A stretch of DNA of 64,000 bases, from NCBI RefSeq assembly GCF_001983165.1, contig NZ_MNPU01000014.1:1-64000 (forward strand), written 5' to 3'. The notes beneath the pieces were generated by a model. That model saw nothing but the letters and a program-made list of their open reading frames with translations. It was not told the DNA's origin and ran no database searches. The number at the start of each line of letters is the position of its first letter. Position 1 is the stretch's first letter. Position numbers and translations under genes: made by a program. Source of the DNA: Pseudomonas gessardii. GTDB taxonomy: Bacteria > Pseudomonadota > Gammaproteobacteria > Pseudomonadales > Pseudomonadaceae. Shown in pieces: positions 58,420-64,000 of this stretch.

Positions 58420-58755
58420 TTACGCGGGTGCGACCTGCTCCAGCGCTCGGTCAACCAGTAAACCACCCATCTCCACCAACTGGTGAATCGCCAACAGCAA
58501 GCTGCGCTGTGAGCCATCAAGATCAAAAGCCAGTGTGCTTGCCATTTCACGGGCGCTATTCAAGGTTTCGCTAGCGTTGACCAGCAAGGTTTGCGTATCA
58601 GCCCGAGGCGTTACGCTGAAAAGCGTCGCGGGGGGCTCCGGAGCAGGTTGAAGCGATTCAGACCGCAAGTAGTGATCAATGGCCCGATTGGCAGCCGCTT
58701 GCAGCCGAGCGTCATTGCGTGAGTTGTCTGGGGGGTTGGGGGAGTTCTTTTTCAT
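58420..58755 (-). CDS. DUF6124 family protein
   Basis: 111 residues from the ATG at 58755: MKKNSPNPPDNSRNDARLQA, a helix AANRAIDHYL, then TLFSVTPRADTQTLLVNASE and a C-terminal helix pair (LLLAIHQLVEMGGLLVDRAL). This Pseudomonas-restricted family (earlier called DUF3077) has no known function. The same frame stays open for a further 86 codons upstream, but that part looks like a structured leader RNA, not protein. Confidence 0.85.
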   Translation of the reverse strand: MKKNSPNPPDNSRNDARLQAAANRAIDHYLRSESLQPAPEPPATLFSVTPRADTQTLLVNASETLNSAREMASTLAFDLDGSQRSLLLAIHQLVEMGGLLVDRALEQVAPA

Positions 58756-59000
58756 GGCGTATCTCTTCTTGATCGAATGGAGATCCACCGCCGTCTGCCG
58801 CCAAGCAGATTGGGTGACGGATTGCACAAGGTTGGCGGACCGGTAAGAAGAAACCCAGCACCCCGAAGGGTCCCTGCGCAACCCGCCATGACATAGGAAA
58901 GCAGGCGTTAAAACGCCAGCAATCTTGTTGGGGGTCGTTGCGCTATCTTCTACCGGGCCGCCAAGCCCACTCGCTGCATACGCAGCGCCCGAGGAAGGTA
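58756..59000 (-). ncRNA. putative structured leader RNA of the DUF6124 gene
   Basis: On the minus strand the region holds several compact hairpins: CCC-TTCG-GGG with a UUCG tetraloop (about 58862-58871), GGCG-centred GGCGTT-TT-AACGCC (about 58903-58916) and GCTGC-GTAT-GCAGC (about 58973-58986). A possible closing helix GGCGG/CCGCC spans the first. I recall that similar sequence precedes other DUF6124 genes in Pseudomonas genomes, often mis-called as coding. Its function (regulatory leader or sRNA) is unknown. Confidence 0.45.
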
Positions 59001-59125
59001 AGCCACCGGACAAATCCAGCGCAACCCCGGCAAGTTGTCAGAAATTTCCGTTGTAGCAAACCCCCATTTCCCAACTACATTAAAAAGCTGCTACCCAAAC
59101 CCCATGGATTGGCTTATCCTTTTAT

Positions 59126-59141
59126 CTGTATATAAATACAG
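59126..59141. promoter_or_regulatory. LexA box
   Basis: CTGTATATAAATACAG fits the SOS consensus CTGT-N8-ACAG exactly and lies 44 bp upstream of the yebG start. Confidence 0.93.
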
Positions 59142-59184
59142 TAGTCGCAATAGACAACTATCGTGAAGGCATGTGAGGTGGTGA

Positions 59185-59445
59185 ATGGCCGTCGAAGTGG
59201 TATACCGCAGCAGCCGAGATCTGGAGCGTTTGTTCATGGATAAAGCCGAAGCTGACCGTCATGACAAGATGCTTGAACTCGCTGAGTTGCTCGCAGAAGT
59301 GTTGCAAAAAGCCGTGCCGTCCCTGAGCGAGCAGCAGGTGGAGGAGGCCGGGATCTACATGGCGAAGAATCGCGATGTGTTTGCCAAGGCGTTCAAGAGC
59401 CAGCCGGATGCGTTGTCCGAGTTGCTGAACCCGGCGGCGGAATAA
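59185..59445 (+). CDS. yebG: YebG family SOS-induced protein
   Basis: 86 residues: MAVEVVYRSSRDLERLFMDK, then ADRHDKMLELAELLAEVLQK, matching YebG of E. coli (MAVEVKY...). A LexA box upstream supports SOS control. The biochemical role is unknown. GTGAGGTGG before the ATG serves as ribosome site. Confidence 0.93.
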   Translation: MAVEVVYRSSRDLERLFMDKAEADRHDKMLELAELLAEVLQKAVPSLSEQQVEEAGIYMAKNRDVFAKAFKSQPDALSELLNPAAE

Positions 59446-59460
59446 AGCCCGAATTGAACA

Positions 59461-59490
59461 GGCCCTGAATCATTGATTCAGGGCCTTTTT
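59461..59490. terminator. intrinsic terminator of yebG, shared with convergent dehydrogenase gene
   Basis: GGCCCTGAATCA-TTGATTCAGGGCC is a near-perfect stem followed by TTTTT. It lies between the two convergent genes; the dehydrogenase stop is within its 3' side. Confidence 0.9.
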
Positions 59491-60518
59491 AATAAGGGCT
59501 CGGCGTACAGCAGCCGTTCGGCCAGCTCATCGGCCACTCGGGCAGGTGAGCGTTTTTCGGCCTGGGCGTGGCCGAAGATTTCGGTCAGGCGGGTGCCGAT
59601 GTTGGACAGGTGCGCGGTGATGGTCGCCAGGTCCGCGCCGTTGTGCTTGAGGGCGACATAGATCAGGCCGCCGGAGTTGATCACGTAGTCCGGGGCGTAG
59701 AGGATGCCGCGGGCCTCCAATTGGTCGGCCACTTGCAGGTGAGTCAGTTGCGCGCTGGCCGAGCCGGCCACGGCGGCGCAGCGCAGTTGGGCAACGCTCT
59801 GGCGGTTGAGTACGGCGCCCAGGCCGCACGGCGCAAGAATGTCGCAGGGGGTGCTGAGCAAGGCGTCGTTGGCAATCGGGTGGGCGCCCAGTTGCTCCAT
59901 GGCCAGTTGCACTTTGCCAGGGTCGATATCGCTCACCAACAATTCGGCACCAGCGGCGTGCAGTTGTTCGGCCAGGGCGTAGCCGACATTGCCCAGGCCC
60001 TGGATTGCCACGCGCAGGCCCTCGAGGTTGTCGCTGCCCAGCCGGGCCATGGCGGCGGTGCGGATGCCGGCGAATACGCCCATGGCCGCATGGGGCGACG
60101 GGTCGCCGGCGGCGGTGGTGCTGGTGACAAAGCGTGTGTGCTGGGCGATGCAGTCCATGTCGGCCACGCTGGTGCCGCTGTCGATGGCGGTGATGTAGCG
60201 GCCATTGAGTTGCTCGATACACCGGCCGAAAGCTTCAAACAGCGCGGCGCGGCTTTCCACATGGGCCGGGCGGATGATCACCGCGTTGCCGCCGCCCACC
60301 GGTAAGCCAGCCAGCGCGGCTTTGTAGCTCATGCCCTGGGCCAGGCGCGCGGCATCGGCCACGGCGCTTTCGTCGTCGGGGTAGGCCAGGTAGCGACAGC
60401 CACCCAGGGCCGGGCCAAGGCGACTGCTGTGAATGGCAATGACCGCCTTCAACCCGGTCACCGGGTCAACGCTCAGGTGCAGGGATTCAAGGCGGGTGCT
60501 GTGCATGAGAGCAAACAT
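59478..60518 (-). CDS. Leu/Phe/Val (Glu-type) amino acid dehydrogenase
   Basis: 346 residues from the ATG at 60518 (GGGAG before it). The Glu/Leu/Phe/Val dehydrogenase fold is clear: GPALGGCRYLAYPDDESAV, the catalytic Lys in SYKAALAGLPVGGGNAVI, and the NAD-binding GLGNVGYALAEQL. It reversibly deaminates an apolar L-amino acid. Leucine dehydrogenase is the closest type, but specificity is not fixed by what can be seen. A single-gene unit. Confidence 0.9.
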   Translation of the reverse strand: MFALMHSTRLESLHLSVDPVTGLKAVIAIHSSRLGPALGGCRYLAYPDDESAVADAARLAQGMSYKAALAGLPVGGGNAVIIRPAHVESRAALFEAFGRCIEQLNGRYITAIDSGTSVADMDCIAQHTRFVTSTTAAGDPSPHAAMGVFAGIRTAAMARLGSDNLEGLRVAIQGLGNVGYALAEQLHAAGAELLVSDIDPGKVQLAMEQLGAHPIANDALLSTPCDILAPCGLGAVLNRQSVAQLRCAAVAGSASAQLTHLQVADQLEARGILYAPDYVINSGGLIYVALKHNGADLATITAHLSNIGTRLTEIFGHAQAEKRSPARVADELAERLLYAEPLLKRP

Positions 60519-60703
60519 CGTCAAGCTCCCGAATCATTTCTTGTTGTCGCCAAGTATAGGCCGCCGTTAAAAGCTTGCCGGAGCACGCGGGAATAAGCAG
60601 GCCGTAATTACAGGCTTTGCGACATAACCAGGTAGGCCGGTTCTTAAGAAGCTGGACGAAAGTTCTCGGCAAGGCTAAAACGAGACATCCGTCGGAGAAC
60701 GTC

Positions 60704-61507
60704 ATGAATCCCCGCCAAGCCTTTTTTGAATGCCTGCACCGCTCACCGCCGGCGCTGTTTGAAGCCGCGTTATGGATCGCGGCCGAGCACGATCCTGCTG
60801 TGGACCCACGGGCGATCCTGGCTGACTTCACGGTGCTGCAACAGCAGGTCAGCCTCGACATGCCGCTGCTGCCGGCCGATGAGCTGGGCCAGCCGTTGCT
60901 GCGGATAATGAATGATCTGGGGTTCGCCCAGGACGACTTCACCCCCTTGCGCCCCGCCGCCGCGCTGTTGGACAAGGTGTTACAGCGCCGACGCGGGCAA
61001 CCCCTGGCCCTGGGCCTGATCGCCCTGGAGTTGGCGCGGCGCCTGGAGATCCCCATGGTCGGGGTCAACTTTCCGGGGCACTTCCTGCTGCGGGTGAGCG
61101 GTGCCGATCATTTACTCGACCCCTGCGGCGGGCGCCGGCTGTACCCCAACGACTGCCGCGAATTGCTGCAACGCCAGTACGGCCCCAATCTCAAGCTGCA
61201 AGCCGAACACCTGCGCAGCGCCGAGCCGCGGTTGATCCTGCAACGGCTGTCGCGCAACCTGCGGCAACTGCACCTGGCCAATGACAATCACCTGGCGGCG
61301 CTGATCGACGCCGAGCGGGTGCTGGAGCTGGGCGATGCCAGCGCCGCCGACTACCTGGCACGGGCCAGTCTGTACAAACACCTGGACTGCCCGAATGCCG
61401 AGCGCTTTGATCTTGAGCATGCGCTGTTGCTCAGTGAAGACCCGGTGCAGCGGCTGCGCCTGACAGAGCGGCTGGGGCATTTGCCACCTGGGGCGGTGGT
61501 GCATTGA
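60704..61507 (+). CDS. SirB1 family transglutaminase-like/TPR protein
   Basis: 267 residues from the ATG at 60704 (CGGAGA before it). Residues about 40-180 form the SirB1 transglutaminase-like domain: LLDKVLQRRRGQPLALGLIA and VGVNFPGHFLLRVSG with the conserved His; the nucleophile Cys of true transglutaminases is absent (GQPLAL). A helical tetratricopeptide-like tail follows. The role is unknown. Confidence 0.87.
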   Translation: MNPRQAFFECLHRSPPALFEAALWIAAEHDPAVDPRAILADFTVLQQQVSLDMPLLPADELGQPLLRIMNDLGFAQDDFTPLRPAAALLDKVLQRRRGQPLALGLIALELARRLEIPMVGVNFPGHFLLRVSGADHLLDPCGGRRLYPNDCRELLQRQYGPNLKLQAEHLRSAEPRLILQRLSRNLRQLHLANDNHLAALIDAERVLELGDASAADYLARASLYKHLDCPNAERFDLEHALLLSEDPVQRLRLTERLGHLPPGAVVH

Positions 61508-61589
61508 AGGGGGCCGACCGTTAAACCGCGCCGCCCCCATCGCAGCCTCGCCGGGGCTCGACAGCTCCCACAGGTAAGCATGGTGGCCT

Positions 61590-62948
61590 TCAGGTTTTGA
61601 GGATATCGCCACGCAGTGAATCTTTTGGCGGCGTGGCCCCGGGCGAGCGCACCTGAATAATCAGCAACGCCGCAATCACCGCCGGAATCGCGCAGAAGAA
61701 GAAAATCTGCTGCACCGGTACGTGCATCGCCAGCAGCATGCTGCCAAACAGCGGCCCCAGGATCGAACCAAACCGCCCGACACCCAGTGCCCAGCCCGTG
61801 CCCGTCGCACGGACATGGGCCGGGTAAAAGTTGCTGGCAAACGCATTGAGGGTCAACTGGCCGCCGATGATGCAAAAGCCCGCCGCAAACACAAACGCCA
61901 CCAGGTAACGCGGGTTGTCATGGTTGAGCCCCAGCAAAATGGTGCACACCGCCGCGGCCGCCAATACACCGGAGAGCAGGCGCACCTTGCTTTTCAGGCG
62001 GTCGGCAAACCAAGCCATGCCAATCGCGCCCAGGGTGCCGGCGAACAGGAACATCGAGGTCACCAGGTTGGCTTTGTTCAAGGGCATGCCACTTTCCAGC
62101 AGCAGTGACGGCAACCAACTGATCATGAAGTACAGCAGGAGCAGGCTGACGAAAAAGGTCGACCAGATCAGCAGCGTCGGCCGCGCATAACCATGGCGAA
62201 ACAGCTCCACCACCGTCAGTTGGCTGCCCTGCTCCTGGCGATTCTGTTCTTCGCTGGCCGCCGGTGCCTGCCAGCCTGGCAGCATGCGCGCCGTGACTTT
62301 TTGCAGGCGCGCATAGGGCGGTGCATCGCGCAGCAAGCGCGGCAAGGATTCAGGCAGCAGCCATACCAGGAAGGGAAACAGCAGCAACGGCGTCACTCCC
62401 CCCGCCAGGAACACGGCCTGCCAGCCGAAGCTGTCAATAAACCCCGCCGCGACAAAACCACCCGCCGCCCCGCCGAACGAGAAACCACAGGCCGCCAGCG
62501 TCACCATCAAGGTACGCATACGCGGTGGCGAATACTCCGACATCAACGCCATGGCACTGGGCATCGCGCCGCCCATGCCAATGCCGCAGATAAAACGCGC
62601 GGCCATCAGCGTATTCAGGGAATTGGCGAACACCATCAGCACCGTGAGGCTGGCGTAGATCAGCACGCAAGCGAGCAGGATGCGGTGCACGCCGAAGCGG
62701 TCCGCCAGGGGCGTCACGGCCAGGGAGCCCAGGGTCAGCCCCAGCAGGTTGGCACTGAACACGGGGCCGAAGGCGGCCTTTTCCAGGCCCCAATCCTGAG
62801 CCAGCGCCGGCACTACGTAGCCCAGCACCTGGGCATCGTAGCCATCGGTCACCAGCAATAACGCCAATAACAGGAGAATCAACCACTGGTAGCGCGACAC
62901 CGGACGGGCGTCGAGTGCCGCGCGAAAGCTGGCAATCTGATTATGCAT
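61590..62948 (-). CDS. MFS transporter, aromatic acid:H+ symporter family
   Basis: 452 residues with twelve membrane helices. The AAHS-family signature VTDGYDAQVLGYVVP lies in helix 1, and the loop 2-3 motif is GSLAVTPLADRFGVHRI. A hydrophilic central loop (about 225-250) is present. Located just after maiA on the same strand, it probably imports homogentisate or a related aromatic acid for that pathway. Confidence 0.9.
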   Translation of the reverse strand: MHNQIASFRAALDARPVSRYQWLILLLLALLLVTDGYDAQVLGYVVPALAQDWGLEKAAFGPVFSANLLGLTLGSLAVTPLADRFGVHRILLACVLIYASLTVLMVFANSLNTLMAARFICGIGMGGAMPSAMALMSEYSPPRMRTLMVTLAACGFSFGGAAGGFVAAGFIDSFGWQAVFLAGGVTPLLLFPFLVWLLPESLPRLLRDAPPYARLQKVTARMLPGWQAPAASEEQNRQEQGSQLTVVELFRHGYARPTLLIWSTFFVSLLLLYFMISWLPSLLLESGMPLNKANLVTSMFLFAGTLGAIGMAWFADRLKSKVRLLSGVLAAAAVCTILLGLNHDNPRYLVAFVFAAGFCIIGGQLTLNAFASNFYPAHVRATGTGWALGVGRFGSILGPLFGSMLLAMHVPVQQIFFFCAIPAVIAALLIIQVRSPGATPPKDSLRGDILKT

Positions 62949-62984
62949 CGCAAGGTACCTGTTTTATTTTTATGGGGTATCACT

Positions 62985-63011
62985 TGTGGGAGCTGGCTGG
63001 CCAGCTCCTAC
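62985..63011. repeat. REP-like hairpin
   Basis: TGTGGGAGCTGG-CTGG-CCAGCTCCTACA is a single inverted repeat in the gap between maiA and the MFS gene, with the GTGGGAGC arm of the REP family. It may dampen read-through. Confidence 0.6.
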
Positions 63012-63017
63012 ATTGAT

Positions 63018-63653
63018 CTAGGGTGTATCAGGTTGGTTGGAGGGGTGGGCCTGGATAAACCCGGGGTGTTTGCCTGCCAATGCGGCGACACGCAGGATTC
63101 GCGGGTAACCCTCCAGCGCCACCTGGAAACGCTCGGCCGCATACAACTGCGGGATCAGAAACGCATCCGCCAGCCCTGGCTGGTCACCAAAGCAATAGCC
63201 CTGGTCACCGATCAATTGCTCCACGGCGCCCAGGCCCTGGCTGATCCAATGCCCGATCCACTCCAGCAATTGCGCCTCGTCATGCCCCCACTGGCGCAAC
63301 AGGTTCTGCGTGCTGGAGTTGTGCAGCGGGTGAATGTCACAGCCGATGATCGCGGCCACCGCGCGCTCATGGGCGCGGGTTGCCAGGTCCTTGGCGAGCA
63401 ACGGCACCTGTGGATAACGTTCGTCCAAGTACTCGATGATCGCCGGCGACTGGATCAACAGCTCGCCCTCGTCGGTACGCAAGGCCGGGACACGGCCCTG
63501 GGGGTTGATCGCCAGGTATTCGGGCTGGCGGTTGGCGCCGCCCTTGGGCACCAGCAGGTTGACCGGCAGCGCGGTGAAGTCCAGGCCCTTGAGCGCCAGG
63601 GCGATACGCACCCGGTAGGACGCCGTGGAACGGTAGTAGGTATAAAGCTCCAT
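63018..63653 (-). CDS. maiA: maleylacetoacetate isomerase
   Basis: 211 residues, glutathione-transferase zeta class. N-terminus MELYTYYRSTASYRVRIALA carries the active-site Ser region, where the usual SSC is STA. GSH contacts are in VPAL and IQSPAIIEYLDERYP, and the C-terminal helical domain is complete. It isomerises maleylacetoacetate to fumarylacetoacetate in tyrosine/homogentisate degradation. It follows the fumarylacetoacetase gene. Confidence 0.95.
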   Translation of the reverse strand: MELYTYYRSTASYRVRIALALKGLDFTALPVNLLVPKGGANRQPEYLAINPQGRVPALRTDEGELLIQSPAIIEYLDERYPQVPLLAKDLATRAHERAVAAIIGCDIHPLHNSSTQNLLRQWGHDEAQLLEWIGHWISQGLGAVEQLIGDQGYCFGDQPGLADAFLIPQLYAAERFQVALEGYPRILRVAALAGKHPGFIQAHPSNQPDTP

Positions 63654-63665
63654 CCCCTCGCCCCC

Positions 63666-64000
63666 TTAGCGCGCGGCGACCACGGTGCCCCGGCATTCGC
63701 CGAAGCCGATGGAGGCAAAACCGTCACGCTGGCAGCGGGCGCGCAGGATGATTTCGTCGCCGTCTTCGAGGAACTTGCGCACCTCGCCGGAGGCCAGTTC
63801 GATCGGCTTTTTGCCGCCTTCAGTGATTTCCAGCAGGCTGCCGAACTGGCCGGCCTCGGGGCCCGACAGGGTGCCCGAACCAAACAGGTCGCCGGCCTGC
63901 AACTGGCAGCCGTTGACGCTGTGGTGCGCGACCATTTGCGCCACGGTCCAGTACATGTGCTGGGTGTTGCTCAGGGTCAGGCGATGGGCTGCCAGGTTCT
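63666..64000 (-). CDS. fumarylacetoacetase, C-terminal part (cut by window edge)
   Basis: The 111 C-terminal residues are visible, beginning ENLAAHRLTLSNTQHMYWTV. AQMVAHHSVNGCQLQAGDLF, GSGTLSGPE and FASIGFGECRGTV are diagnostic of fumarylacetoacetate hydrolase. It splits fumarylacetoacetate to fumarate and acetoacetate, the last step of homogentisate breakdown. The start lies beyond position 64000. Its stop is 12 bp before the maiA start, so the genes form an operon (in Pseudomonas hmgA-fahA-maiA). Confidence 0.95.
   Translation of the reverse strand, partial: NLAAHRLTLSNTQHMYWTVAQMVAHHSVNGCQLQAGDLFGSGTLSGPEAGQFGSLLEITEGGKKPIELASGEVRKFLEDGDEIILRARCQRDGFASIGFGECRGTVVAAR

Noticed and set aside
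58756..59013. N-terminal extension of the DUF6124 protein by 86 codons
   Set aside because: The ATG at 58755 gives the normal family N-terminus; the upstream stretch has hairpins and a composition unlike the protein.

Overview
The window is chromosomal DNA of a Pseudomonas, most likely of the P. fluorescens group. This rests on the cyoABCDE quinol oxidase operon, the bphO-bphP phytochrome pair, Pseudomonas-restricted families (DUF3509, DUF6124), the flavohaemoglobin/NorR-type regulator pair and dense REP doublets of the GTGGGAGCGGGCTTG type. No rRNA, tRNA, CRISPR array or insertion sequence was seen.

Region 1 (about 1-9400) is an accessory, visibly more AT-rich, quorum-sensing-linked biosynthetic cluster on the minus strand. 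In transcription order it reads: LuxR regulator, LuxI acyl-homoserine-lactone synthase, GTP cyclohydrolase II, WD40 double propeller, formylglycine-generating-enzyme (FGE)-like protein, MATE exporter, NADPH-dependent FMN reductase, class I O/N-methyltransferase of the two-domain type, LicD-like transferase and LicC-like nucleotidyltransferase. The trio GTP cyclohydrolase II / WD40 / FGE-like is the toxB-toxC-toxD core of toxoflavin (7-azapteridine) biosynthesis. The tailoring genes differ from the classical tox operon, so the product is probably a different GTP-derived pigment or toxin. This is the most interesting part of the window.

Region 2 (9756-19630): a small cytochrome c, two poorly characterised genes, a single-domain response regulator, bphO-bphP (red-light photoreceptor kinase), a PhoD-like phosphatase, a PAS-GGDEF diguanylate cyclase, and a HipB-like repressor followed by a shredded hipA remnant.

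Region 3 (19665-31688): a five-haem cytochrome fusion, a 2-ketoarginine decarboxylase-like enzyme (aruI) with its LysR regulator, and, divergently, a polar amino-acid ABC transporter, an arginine:pyruvate transaminase-like enzyme (aruH), a YtcJ-type amidohydrolase and a CobW-family GTPase. Together they look like an uptake-and-degradation island for arginine or another guanidino/amino compound.

Region 4 (31797-45559): a hypothetical protein, cyoABCDE, dsbB, flavohaemoglobin with its divergent NorR/FhpR sigma-54 activator, a DMT exporter with a divergent AraC regulator, and PBP4 (dacB).

Region 5 (45706-52021): an iron-uptake locus. A DUF3649-PepSY-DUF3325 operon diverges across a Fur box from a fecI-fecR-fecA-type cell-surface signalling system.

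Region 6 (52144-64000): an HPF/RaiA-like ribosome factor, a LysR regulator divergent from L-serine ammonia-lyase and a serine transporter, DUF3509, PsiE, a ParE-type toxin-antitoxin pair, a DUF6124 gene with a structured leader, LexA-controlled yebG, a leucine/phenylalanine/valine dehydrogenase, a SirB1-like protein, and the end of the homogentisate/tyrosine degradation cluster (MFS transporter, maiA, and the 3' part of the fumarylacetoacetase gene cut by the window edge).
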